DNA of 23,715 nucleotides from JBCCFX01 sp039029515 (GCA_039029515.1 JBCCFX010000037.1:1-23715); one strand, 5' to 3'. Shown: positions 15,332 to 22,818, counted from the stretch's first letter. The notes: generated by a model from the letters alone, not told the origin. Translations and numbers: made by a program.

Positions 15332-16306
15332 TCAGAAGAGCTTGCGAAATTCGCCGGCCATCGCTCGGGTCGCCTGGCCGCGATGGGATCGCGCGTTCTT
15401 CTCATCCGCCGTCAACTCGGCGGCGGTCTTTCCTTCGCCCGGCAGATCGAGCAGCGGGTCGTAGCCGAAGCCGTTCGTCCCGCGCGGGGCATGTCCGATC
15501 GCGCCTTCAAACGCGCCCGTTGATTCGGCCAGCACCGAGCCATCTGCGCCCGCAAGGCACATCGCACACATGAACCGTGCGGTCCGTTTGTCGTCAGGCA
15601 CACCCTGAAGCGCATCGAGCAGCTTCGCGTTGTTCGCCTGATCGCGCTCATCCCGCGTCTCGCCGATGCCCGCGTATCGCGCCGAATGCACACCCGGTGC
15701 GCCGTCCAGTGCATCGACGACGAGGCCGGAGTCATCGGCGAGGCACATCATCAGGGTCTGCTGCGCGTAGCCGACCGCTTTCAGCCGCGCGTTGCCGGCA
15801 AACGTGTCAGCATCCTCGACCGGTTCCTCGGTCGCCTGATCGAGTTCGTGCAGACCCATCGTGGTGACACCAAGTGGATCGAGCACCGCCTGAATCTCTT
15901 CGATCTTGTGCGGATTGGATGTGGCGATGAGGATGATGTTTCGCTTCAGGGTCATAATCCTGCTTCCTCGTACGGCAAAGCCAAGAAACGGCACGATGCC
16001 GAAGATCAAGACGTTCCCGATGTAGACGAAGTTGATGGACTCTCCCGATGCTCGTGCGGTCGCGAGTTGATTCCCGATGAGCCCGCCGAAAATCAGGGCA
16101 ATGATGAGTGCTGCTGTCCGAAGCCAATTCTGAAATCGAATGTGATCGTAGTACCCGACGAGCGCGAGAAGGCACAATCCGTCCAGCCCGACGATGATTG
16201 CAACTGTGGAGGGGTTCAGGTCACCAGTCAGCCACAGAAGTAATGGCAGCGCAATCATGAACACGACCATCACGAATGCCATTGGCCAGTACAGCGACCG
16301 CGACAT
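15332..16306 (-). CDS. rdgB: fusion of a four-helix membrane domain to RdgB/HAM1 NTP pyrophosphatase
   Basis: RdgB hydrolyses dITP, ITP and XTP to monophosphates, keeping deaminated purines out of nucleic acids. Residues 118-324 form a complete enzyme (207 residues, normal length): ATSNPHKIEEI (substrate/metal loop), ADDSGLVVDALDGAPG (catalytic Asp residues), ARYAG, GTNGFGYDPLL and SHRGQATRAM. Residues 1-117 add about four transmembrane helices (near 8-26, 33-51, 62-80, 93-112), not part of the known family. The frame is continuous with no stop. The upstream ATG at 16306 begins three bases after the queF stop and has GAGGGTG just upstream. An internal ATG at 15955 has its own strong ribosome binding site. 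The gene may therefore make a membrane-tethered form, a soluble form, or both. Only the RdgB part is securely identified. Confidence 0.9.
   Translation of the reverse strand: MSRSLYWPMAFVMVVFMIALPLLLWLTGDLNPSTVAIIVGLDGLCLLALVGYYDHIRFQNWLRTAALIIALIFGGLIGNQLATARASGESINFVYIGNVLIFGIVPFLGFAVRGSRIMTLKRNIILIATSNPHKIEEIQAVLDPLGVTTMGLHELDQATEEPVEDADTFAGNARLKAVGYAQQTLMMCLADDSGLVVDALDGAPGVHSARYAGIGETRDERDQANNAKLLDALQGVPDDKRTARFMCAMCLAGADGSVLAESTGAFEGAIGHAPRGTNGFGYDPLLDLPGEGKTAAELTADEKNARSHRGQATRAMAGEFRKLF
15963..15969 (-). promoter_or_regulatory. internal Shine-Dalgarno sequence before the RdgB domain
   Basis: GAGGAAG on the minus strand, seven bases before the ATG at 15955 (Met118 of the fusion), where the family's usual N-terminus begins (MTLKRNIILIATSN). 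It suggests independent translation of soluble RdgB. Confidence 0.65.
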
Positions 16307-16309
16307 GCT

Positions 16310-16678
16310 TCACCCTCGCGCCCACGCGCTCGGCACATCACCGTGCGTCGCCATGATTCGGCTGTGAATCCCGCCGCGTCCCTTCCACTCCGTGATGATC
16401 TGCAACCACGCCGGTGACAACGACTGCGCGAGGTCATCGCGAATCGCGTTGGTCACCGCTTCGTAGTAGATGCCTTCGTTGCGGAATGACTGGTAGTACA
16501 GCTTAAGGCTCTTCAACTCCACGCACGTCTCGCCGGGCATGTACCGGAGCGTGATTCGTCCGAAGTCCGGATGACCCGTCTTCGGGCACACCGAAGTGAA
16601 TTCCTCGTTAACATGCTCGATCACGAACGGTTCGTTCGTCGGCGTGGGGAAGGCTTCAAGCAGGCTGGCGTCAGGCAT
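16310..16678 (-). CDS. queF: NADPH-dependent preQ0 reductase (7-cyano-7-deazaguanine reductase)
   Basis: QueF reduces the nitrile preQ0 to the amine preQ1 with two NADPH, a step in making the tRNA wobble base queuosine. The 122 residues fit the small, unimodular YkvM-type enzyme. The catalytic cysteine is Cys31 in FTSVCPKTGHPDFG, with Asp38 as the likely general acid. The substrate/NADPH signature ELKSLKLYYQSFRNEG (54-69) is intact, as is ITEWKGRGGIHS near the end. It starts a minus-strand run with the rdgB fusion (three-base gap) and purM. It is divergent from the homocysteine methyltransferase over about 100 bp. No other queuosine gene is in the window. Confidence 0.95.
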   Translation of the reverse strand: MPDASLLEAFPTPTNEPFVIEHVNEEFTSVCPKTGHPDFGRITLRYMPGETCVELKSLKLYYQSFRNEGIYYEAVTNAIRDDLAQSLSPAWLQIITEWKGRGGIHSRIMATHGDVPSAWARG

Positions 16679-16779
16679 GGGTCAGATTCACAGTCATCAG
16701 AGAGGGGAAGAACGAATCAGGGCCGCGAAATCGCGAAGTCACACAGTGTAGCCACACCATCGCCCGGTACGATTGGGTC

Positions 16780-17661
16780 ATGCCCCTGCCGGACACTGAT
16801 GTCCTGCTCCTTGATGGTGCGACCGGAACGGAACTGGATCGCCGGGGTTACCGTCTCGGCGAGCCGATCTGGTCAGCCGCCGCGCTCGTCGATGCGGCGG
16901 ATCTCATCGAACAGATTCATATCGATTACCTCGATGCCGGTGCCCAGGCGATCGTGACCAACACATTCCGCACGCATGCTCGCAACATCGCCCGCGACCC
17001 GCGCGGCCTTGATGCCGCCGAGCTCACCAAACGTGCTGTCGACATCGCGATTCGTGCCCGTGATCGCATCAACCCCGATGCACTCGTCCTCGGTTCGGTC
17101 GCACCCCTCGAAGAGTGTTACGACCCGAACCAATCGCCGCCCCGCGCTGATTGCCACGCCGAACACGCGCAGATCATTGAGCAACTGCTCGACGCCGGGG
17201 TCGACACGATCCTGATCGAAACCATGGTCACGCAGCACGAAGCGGTCGCTGCCGCCGCCGAAGCGCAACGCGCTGCGCCGGGCAACTGGATGATCAGCTT
17301 CGTCCTGCGCAGTGAAGATCCGCCCGGTCGCATGCTCCACGGCAAACCGGTGCTCGATGTCATTTCCGAGATCGATGGCGCGCTCGCCGTCGGCGTGAAC
17401 TGCGCGGCGGCCAACACCACGGCGCATCACGTCAGCCTGCTTCGACAGATGCTGCCCGAACCGATCCGCGTGATGGCGTACGCGAACACCGATGCCCTTG
17501 ATATGGCGACTGGCCGATGGATTGACGGCGCACTGCCCGATGCCGATGCGTTTGCTGACAGCGCCATGTCGTGGGTTGACGCCGGAGCGACTATCATCGG
17601 CGGATGTTGCGGCACCACACCCGAGATGATCGCCGCCATCGCCTGCCGTCTCGGTCGCTGA
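16780..17661 (+). CDS. homocysteine S-methyltransferase family protein
   Basis: This zinc enzyme family transfers a methyl group to homocysteine to make methionine, using S-methylmethionine, SAM or betaine. The 293 residues include LLDGATGTELDRRG (10-23), IVTNTFRTH (58-66) and the three zinc cysteines: Cys207 in GVNCAA and Cys275/Cys276 in GGCCGTTP. The barrel therefore looks complete and active. The methyl donor cannot be told from sequence; MmuM-like (S-methylmethionine or SAM) seems likelier than the B12-dependent MetH, of which only this domain is present. The next gene starts 33 bp downstream on the same strand and encodes a SAM-dependent methyltransferase, so they may be co-transcribed. 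Confidence 0.9.
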   Translation: MPLPDTDVLLLDGATGTELDRRGYRLGEPIWSAAALVDAADLIEQIHIDYLDAGAQAIVTNTFRTHARNIARDPRGLDAAELTKRAVDIAIRARDRINPDALVLGSVAPLEECYDPNQSPPRADCHAEHAQIIEQLLDAGVDTILIETMVTQHEAVAAAAEAQRAAPGNWMISFVLRSEDPPGRMLHGKPVLDVISEIDGALAVGVNCAAANTTAHHVSLLRQMLPEPIRVMAYANTDALDMATGRWIDGALPDADAFADSAMSWVDAGATIIGGCCGTTPEMIAAIACRLGR

Positions 17662-17694
17662 CACCGCGACACCCTCCGGATACTGACCATCACC

Positions 17695-18309
17695 ATGCCG
17701 CTGCAACGGATACCGTTCGAATTCGATATCACAGGTGCCATCCCATCGGATGTCAGTGCGTTCATCACCGATGCGCACACGCGCGTGGCGGACTTCATGG
17801 ATGATCACGCGGACGCGCCGCTTCCCAGTTTTATCCCCAGTGATTTTCCCATGGTCTTTCGTGCGCTCGCCGGCGTTGTTGATCAACGACTGACGTCGGG
17901 CAATGTCTTCTGCGAATGGGGAAGCGGTTTCGGTGCGGTCGCGGGACTCGCCGCGTTGCTCGAGTTTGAATCCTACGGCATCGAGATGCACGATGTGCTC
18001 GTCGAGGAGGCCGAACGCCTTGCCACCGAGTACGAACTGCCGGTCGAGTTCGCGTGCGGCACCTTCGTCCCGAAGGACGCTCAGCATCTCACTGCATTTC
18101 TCGGTTCAATCGAGCATGTACTCGATGGCGGCCAGAGCGCGTACGACCTGCTGGACATCGAACCGAACGATTTTGATCTCGTGTTCTGCTATCCGTGGCC
18201 GGGCGGCGAACGTGTCATCGACACGATCTTTGATCATGTGGCGGCGAACGGCGCGATGCTCATGACGTATCACGGCATCGATGAGATTCGGTTGGTTCGA
18301 AAAGTCTGA
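17695..18309 (+). CDS. class I SAM-dependent methyltransferase-like protein
   Basis: The 204 residues have the Rossmann-type SAM site: motif I VFCEWGSGFGAVAG (71-84, acidic residue followed by GxGxG-like glycines), motif II ending in GIEMH (Glu97), and a motif IV-like DLVFCYPWPGG. It has no signal peptide or membrane helix. The N-terminal 60 residues (with PSFIPSDFPMVFRAL) may form a substrate cap. The target is unknown. It lies 33 bp after the homocysteine methyltransferase gene and is probably in the same transcript, which could link it to methyl metabolism, but this is inference. It converges on the gene at 18313 with only a three-base gap. Confidence 0.8.
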   Translation: MPLQRIPFEFDITGAIPSDVSAFITDAHTRVADFMDDHADAPLPSFIPSDFPMVFRALAGVVDQRLTSGNVFCEWGSGFGAVAGLAALLEFESYGIEMHDVLVEEAERLATEYELPVEFACGTFVPKDAQHLTAFLGSIEHVLDGGQSAYDLLDIEPNDFDLVFCYPWPGGERVIDTIFDHVAANGAMLMTYHGIDEIRLVRKV

Positions 18310-18312
18310 CGT

Positions 18313-18765
18313 TCAGGCACTCAGTGCATCGGCGGACGTTGCAGGCATCACGCGCACCGGACTGTCGTACGTGCCGGGCGCGAAACCCGCGCGTTCCAGC
18401 AAATCGCCGGCGATGAATCGAATATCACCCGCAGCATTTGTCACGATGCACAATGACACTGCCGGATCCACACTCTCGACGTGCGTCCAGCCGTCACGCA
18501 TCACGACATGTACCGGCAGATCATCGCGATGCAGGACCTCGACTTCACCGCCGGGCCGATCGATGACCACGCGCAGCGTCGCATCGTCACCACGCGGTTC
18601 AAGCACAACGTGCAGTGATTCGCGAGCGTGTCGCGCGCCGTTGAGATCCATCTCGACGCCGGCACCGCGGTAGCGATTCACCGTACGCGTCCAGACGAAC
18701 GCGATCGCATCGGGCGTTCGGTCGTCCATCGACGGCATCGTGGGCGGAGGCACGGTGCGTGTCAT
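18313..18765 (-). CDS. hypothetical protein coupled to a GbsR-type regulator
   Basis: This is a 150-residue soluble protein I do not recognise. It has alternating hydrophobic stretches (SLHVVLEP, ATLRVVIDRPGGEVEVL, PVHVVMRDGWTHVE, VSLCIVTNAAGDIRFIAGDLL) suggesting a beta-sandwich or small ligand-binding fold, and no catalytic motif. Its ATG overlaps the stop of the upstream regulator gene by four bases (ATGA), so the two are translationally coupled and likely act together, for example as a regulator and its effector-sensing partner. That role is inference from position only. Confidence 0.75.
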   Translation of the reverse strand: MTRTVPPPTMPSMDDRTPDAIAFVWTRTVNRYRGAGVEMDLNGARHARESLHVVLEPRGDDATLRVVIDRPGGEVEVLHRDDLPVHVVMRDGWTHVESVDPAVSLCIVTNAAGDIRFIAGDLLERAGFAPGTYDSPVRVMPATSADALSA

Positions 18766-19355
18766 GCATCGACCTCCTCTTCAAGCCCGGTCAGCATCAT
18801 GCGAGCGGTGACCAGAATGTCCTCATCGGACGTGTCGATCACATGGTTCGTGATCGCGTCGACGAGATGCAGCAGTTCGAGCAGATCATCCAGTCGACGA
18901 TTGTGCTCATCGGTTGCGGCGTTGCCGGCATCGCCCTCGGTCAGATCCCGGCAGGTGCGCAGTTCATCCAGGAGCGGATCGAATTCGCGACGTTTCCGCT
19001 CCCGGAGAATCGTGCGGAAGAGGCGAATGACATCGTGCTCGGCTTCGAAATATTCCTTGCGGTCACCACGACGATGGACGCGTCGGATGATGCCCCACTC
19101 GCCGAGCGCTCGCAGCGTCATCGATGCGTTGCCGCGGGAGATGCCCAGACGTTCCATGACATCGTCGGTATTCAGCGCTTCCGGGCTGAGGAACAATAGC
19201 GCGTGGACCTCGGCCATCGTGCGCGGGATGCCCCACGATGATCCCATCTGGCCCCACAGCGCGATGAAACGCTCGCGCGCTGCGGCTCGCTGGGGGTCAT
19301 TCGCCCCATCACGTTCCACGGTGTCGGACACTGGGTTGGAGACTTCAGACTTCAT
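18762..19355 (-). CDS. GbsR/MarR-family transcriptional regulator
   Basis: The 197 residues start with a polar leader, followed by a winged helix-turn-helix of the GbsR type (about 41-108): WGIPRTMAEVHALLFLSPEA, then DVMERLGISRGNASMTLRAL as the recognition part and a wing (RRVHRRGDRKEYFEAE). The C-terminal helices (RLFRTILRERKRREFDPLL and a Glu/Leu-rich tail) probably dimerise. Members of this family often repress osmoprotectant uptake or synthesis genes, but the family is broader and no such gene is next door. It is first in a two-gene unit with the coupled hypothetical protein. A 20-bp palindrome 42-61 bp upstream of its start is a strong candidate operator for autoregulation. Confidence 0.9.
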   Translation of the reverse strand: MKSEVSNPVSDTVERDGANDPQRAAARERFIALWGQMGSSWGIPRTMAEVHALLFLSPEALNTDDVMERLGISRGNASMTLRALGEWGIIRRVHRRGDRKEYFEAEHDVIRLFRTILRERKRREFDPLLDELRTCRDLTEGDAGNAATDEHNRRLDDLLELLHLVDAITNHVIDTSDEDILVTARMMLTGLEEEVDA

Positions 19356-19396
19356 CTGTGGGAAGCATATCGTTCAGGGCCCCAATGAACGAGCAG

Positions 19397-19416
19397 TTTT
19401 CAGAAACTTCTGAAAA
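19397..19416. promoter_or_regulatory. near-perfect palindrome, candidate regulator operator
   Basis: TTTTCAGAA-AC-TTCTGAAAA is a perfect 9-2-9 inverted repeat. Two more pairs flank it after one mismatch (CA at 19394-19395 with TG at 19418-19419). It lies 42-61 bp upstream of the GbsR-type gene and about 90 bp upstream of the antitoxin gene. The length and symmetry fit a winged-helix dimer site. Because the genes are divergent, it could serve either one. Confidence 0.7.
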
Positions 19417-19484
19417 TTGGGTCGGAATCGGCTCTGGTAGGCATAAACGACCCATGAGACTCAATTGAAGCTTGACTTAGTCCA

Positions 19485-19494
19485 GTTAGCTAAC
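19485..19494. promoter_or_regulatory. 10-bp palindrome before the antitoxin gene
   Basis: GTTAGCTAAC is a perfect palindrome ending 12 bases before the antitoxin ATG. It is placed where Phd-type antitoxins commonly bind to repress their own operon. Confidence 0.45.
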
Positions 19495-19506
19495 AAGGCT
19501 GTTGGT

Positions 19507-19749
19507 ATGGAGGTCGTTAATACGCACGAAGCGAAGACTCACCTCTCCCGCCTCATTGAGGATGTTCAATCGGGTCGCGAGATCATCATTGCGCGAGCGG
19601 GTAAGCCTGTCGCTCGTCTGGTGCGGTACGAACCTGACATGCCGAAACGTCCATTGGGCATTGCCCGCGGCCAGGTGACCATTCATGAGACATTTGATGA
19701 TCCGCTGCCGCCCGATGTGGCGCAGGCATTTGGTGACACGTCCTCATGA
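19507..19749 (+). CDS. Phd/YefM-family antitoxin
   Basis: The 80 residues have the usual layout. An N-terminal DNA-binding fold, VNTHEAKTHLSRLIEDVQSG, is followed by REIIIARAGKPVARLVRYEP, and a C-terminal tail should wrap and inhibit the toxin. The ATG at 19507 was chosen over an in-frame TTG at 19465 because the family N-terminus starts here and AAGG lies eight bases upstream. It overlaps the toxin gene by four bases (ATGA), the standard translational coupling of these pairs. The toxin-antitoxin complex probably represses its own promoter. Confidence 0.92.
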   Translation: MEVVNTHEAKTHLSRLIEDVQSGREIIIARAGKPVARLVRYEPDMPKRPLGIARGQVTIHETFDDPLPPDVAQAFGDTSS

Positions 19750-20126
19750 TGGGCTATCTGCTCGATACGAATGCGGTGCTCTGGTGCATGGACCGACCGG
19801 AACGACTTCGTGGCGAAGTCCGCGAACTGATCGAAGATAGACGAAATCCCATCTACATCAGTGCTGCCGGGACTTGGGAGATGTCAGTCAAGCACGCACT
19901 CGGGCGACTGGAGCTTCCGCTGGACATTCGTCCAGTTCTGGAACAAATGGGCATTCGAACGCTCCCGGTGACAGTCGATCATGCCCACGTTGTTCGAAGT
20001 CTCCCGCCGATTCACCGGGATCCATTTGATCGCATCATGATTGCGCAGTCCAAACACGATGACCTTGCGATGATTACGAGTGACGTGACCATCGCACAAT
20101 ACGACATCAAAACGATCATGACGTAA
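19746..20126 (+). CDS. vapC: VapC-like PIN-domain ribonuclease toxin
   Basis: PIN toxins cut RNA, typically tRNA or rRNA, when released from their antitoxin. The 126 residues carry the acidic metal site: Asp7 in YLLDTNA, Glu45 in GTWEMSVK, Asp95 in HRDPFDRIMIAQ and Asp113 in ITSDV. The TWE-(S/A)VK and HRDPFDR motifs place it in the PIN subgroup that pairs with Phd-type antitoxins. It appears intact. It is coupled to the antitoxin by a four-base overlap and converges on cysS 17 bp away. Such pairs often move between genomes, and the surrounding bases are somewhat richer in A and T. Confidence 0.93.
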   Translation: MMGYLLDTNAVLWCMDRPERLRGEVRELIEDRRNPIYISAAGTWEMSVKHALGRLELPLDIRPVLEQMGIRTLPVTVDHAHVVRSLPPIHRDPFDRIMIAQSKHDDLAMITSDVTIAQYDIKTIMT

Positions 20127-20143
20127 CGACGCTCGCGCGCCCG

Positions 20144-21694
20144 TTACCCCGTCACCAACCGCGCCCAGGTCGTTCCCTGCGGACCATCCTTGATCTCAAT
20201 GCCCGCCTCGAGCAGCTCATCACGAATGCGGTCCGCGGTCGCCCAATCCTTGTTCGCCTTGGCGGTCGCACGTTCCTGAATCCGCGCTTCGATCTCGGCG
20301 GCGTCATCATCAGATGTCTGCGCCTCGGTCGCGATGTCCAGAACACCCAGCACGGAGTTCATCTGATGCAGTGCTGCGAGCTCATCGGCGTACATTCCCG
20401 AACCATCTGATGCAGGCGGATCCTGCAGCGCATTATGCTGCGATGCCGCTTCGTTCAACGCACCGATGGCGCCGGCGACGTTGAGGTCGCCGGACAACGA
20501 TGCGGTGAATTGCGTCAGCGCCCGACGCAACGGCCCCGGCCCGTCAATCGGGTGCGCCGCGTTGTCCTCAAGCCAGCCTTCGAGTCGCTTCCATCGATTG
20601 ATCTGGCGCTGCGCATCCGTCAGCCCCTGCATCGTGAAGTTCGCGTTTGATCGATAATGCGTCTTGATCAGTTCCAGCCGAATCGCCGCCGGCGTGTGGC
20701 CCTTGTCAACGAGATCCTGCACCGTATGGAAGTTGCCCTTGCTCTTGGACATCTTCTCGCCTTCGACGATCAGGAATCGCGTATGGAACCAGTACCGCGC
20801 GAAGTGCGCCTGCCCGCTTGCGCCACATGATTGCGCAATCTCGCACTCATGATGCGGGAAGATGTTGTCTTCGCCGCCTGAATGCAGGTCGATCACGCCA
20901 TCGGTGTCGGTCGCGAGCAACTGCAGCGCCATGACCGAGCACTCAAGATGCCAGCCCGGATAGCCTTCGCCCCACGGACTGTCCCAGCGCATCAGGTGCT
21001 TTGGATCGGGCTTCCACAGCATGAAATCCGCGGGATGACGCTTCAGTGACTGCGTCGCTTCGTCGACGCGGCCACCTTCACCCGAGCGGATTGCGTTGGG
21101 TGTGTTCCCTGACAGCGCGCCGTACTCCGGGAACGACTGCACATCGAAGTACACCACACCGTCGGAGCCAACGTACGCGTGATCGCGTTCAATCAGCGTT
21201 TCGATCAGAGCGATCATCTCATCGATGTACTGCGTCGGTCGCGGCATCAGCGATGGATCGTCCTGCACTTCGAACGCGATCTTCACGCCGAGCATGCGCG
21301 CATGATGAAGGAATGCATCCGCGTAGAAGTTGGCGATCGCCATCGGGTCGTCGGGATTGAGGCTTACGCCTTCCGGAAGCTTGCCTGACTTCTTATCTTC
21401 AAGCAGGCGCTTTGCCGCGGCTTCCATCTTGTCGGTGCCGCCGCCATCGGCAATGTCATCATCGGTCATGTGACCCACGTCAGTGATGTTCATGACATGC
21501 CGCACGTCGTAGCCGAGCAGTTCCAGCGCCCGACGCATGACGTCCGCGTTCAGGAACGACCGGAAGTTCCCGATATGGGCGAAGTCGTACACCGTGGGAC
21601 CACAGGAATAGAACCGGACGATCCTGCCATCAGGATCGATGGGCACGAATTCCTCTTCCTGGTTCGTCAACGTGTTGTACAGCCGCATCGTCAT
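20144..21694 (-). CDS. cysS: cysteine--tRNA ligase
   Basis: CysS charges tRNA-Cys in the cytoplasm. The 516 residues include the zinc and ATP site near the N-terminus, SCGPTVYDFAHIGNFRSFLN (Cys31; HIGN at 40-43 is the HIGH signature), WHLECS (Cys252), FPHHECEIAQS (the His/Glu zinc ligands; the family usually has HHENE) and KMSKSKGN (314-321, the KMSKS loop). The C-terminal helical anticodon-binding part is present. The protein is somewhat longer than the E. coli enzyme (461), with an insertion near residues 85-115 (GGTDKMEAAAKRLLED and the following lysine-rich stretch). It is divergent from the epimerase over about 200 bp. Confidence 0.97.
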   Translation of the reverse strand: MTMRLYNTLTNQEEEFVPIDPDGRIVRFYSCGPTVYDFAHIGNFRSFLNADVMRRALELLGYDVRHVMNITDVGHMTDDDIADGGGTDKMEAAAKRLLEDKKSGKLPEGVSLNPDDPMAIANFYADAFLHHARMLGVKIAFEVQDDPSLMPRPTQYIDEMIALIETLIERDHAYVGSDGVVYFDVQSFPEYGALSGNTPNAIRSGEGGRVDEATQSLKRHPADFMLWKPDPKHLMRWDSPWGEGYPGWHLECSVMALQLLATDTDGVIDLHSGGEDNIFPHHECEIAQSCGASGQAHFARYWFHTRFLIVEGEKMSKSKGNFHTVQDLVDKGHTPAAIRLELIKTHYRSNANFTMQGLTDAQRQINRWKRLEGWLEDNAAHPIDGPGPLRRALTQFTASLSGDLNVAGAIGALNEAASQHNALQDPPASDGSGMYADELAALHQMNSVLGVLDIATEAQTSDDDAAEIEARIQERATAKANKDWATADRIRDELLEAGIEIKDGPQGTTWARLVTG

Positions 21695-21881
21695 GGTTCT
21701 GAAAAGTACTCGCCGCGGGTTTCGTGATCATTTGAGGGAAGACCGCCCATCATAGATAGAGCGCCGGACTTTTCCGCCTCCAGCTCCGGTGGACCCTCGA
21801 AAATGCCTGCGAGAGCCGCATTTCCACGAACGGCGGAGATCGATCAGCGGTATGTACAATCCTCGTCCGTCTCGTCGCGGT

Positions 21882-21885
21882 GGAG
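21882..21885 (+). promoter_or_regulatory. Shine-Dalgarno sequence deciding the epimerase start
   Basis: GGAG lies six bases before the ATG at 21892. It favours that start over an in-frame GTG four codons upstream, which overlaps the ribosome binding site. Confidence 0.75.
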
Positions 21886-21891
21886 AACTCC

Positions 21892-22818
21892 ATGAACGCA
21901 CTCATCACCGGCGGAGCCGGCTTCATCGGCTCGCACCTCGCCCGGGCCTTGCTCGACCGTGGCGATCAGGTTCGCATCCTCGACGACTTCTCGACCGGCC
22001 ATCGTGCCAACGTGCCTGACGGCGCGACGCTGATCGAAGGCTCGATTCTCGATCCCGCTGCTGTCCGTGAGGCGGTCGCCGATAGCACCGTGATCTTCCA
22101 TGAAGCCGCGATGGTGTCGGTGCCGTTGAGCGTTGAACAGCCGGATGCGTGCGTGGAACTCAATCTGGTCGGTACCCAGCGCATCATCGAAGCTGCGTGC
22201 GATGCGAACGTGCGACGTATCGTGCTTGCGTCGTCCGCTGCGGTCTACGGTGATGATGCGCCGATGCCGACGACTGAAGACAGCCCGCCTGATCCACGCT
22301 CGCCGTACGCGGCGACCAAGATGGCGAGTGAACACCTGCTCAGGTCTGCCGCCGCGTGCTACGACATCAGTACCGTGAGCCTGCGGTACTTCAACATCTT
22401 CGGACCGCGACAGGATCCGAATTCAGCTTACGCAGCAGCGATTGCCGCGTTCGCCGATGCGCTGACATCCGGCCGCGCGCCGATGATCTTCGGCGATGGC
22501 GAACAGACTCGCGACTTCACGCCGGTCGCCAACGTCGTCCACGCAAACCTCCTTGCCGCCGACACGTCGAACACATTGCACGGCGAAGCGATGAACATCG
22601 GCACCGGCAAGCGGACCAGTCTGCTCGATGTCATTGCACGCATGCAGGATGTGCTTGGCACGAATGCGGAGATCGTGTTCAAGCCGGAACGTGCCGGCGA
22701 CGTCAGGCACTCGTGCGCTGACATTCAGCGCGCAAAAAAACTGATCGGCTATGAACCGATCAGTTCCTTTGATACTGGAATTGAGGCGCTGCTCAGCGCC
22801 GACCGTGCAGACGTCTAG
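21892..22818 (+). CDS. nucleotide-sugar C4-epimerase (UDP-glucose/UDP-GlcNAc 4-epimerase type)
   Basis: This extended short-chain dehydrogenase inverts C4 of a UDP-hexose through a bound NAD. The 308 residues include GGAGFIGSHLA (7-17), DDFSTGHRANV (31-41), ASSAAVYGD (113-121) with the active-site Ser, and SPYAATKMASE (137-147; Tyr139, Lys143). RYFNIFGPRQDPNSAYAAAI resembles the WbpP/UDP-GlcNAc 4-epimerase group, so the substrate may be N-acetylated; plain GalE activity is also possible. Products would feed surface polysaccharide. Its stop codon overlaps the stop of the convergent gene at 22815. Confidence 0.9.
   Translation: MNALITGGAGFIGSHLARALLDRGDQVRILDDFSTGHRANVPDGATLIEGSILDPAAVREAVADSTVIFHEAAMVSVPLSVEQPDACVELNLVGTQRIIEAACDANVRRIVLASSAAVYGDDAPMPTTEDSPPDPRSPYAATKMASEHLLRSAAACYDISTVSLRYFNIFGPRQDPNSAYAAAIAAFADALTSGRAPMIFGDGEQTRDFTPVANVVHANLLAADTSNTLHGEAMNIGTGKRTSLLDVIARMQDVLGTNAEIVFKPERAGDVRHSCADIQRAKKLIGYEPISSFDTGIEALLSADRADV

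Noticed and set aside
16873..18087. 404-codon minus-strand frame across the methyltransferase genes
   Set aside because: It crosses two well-supported genes in antisense, including their spacer, and has no recognisable motif.
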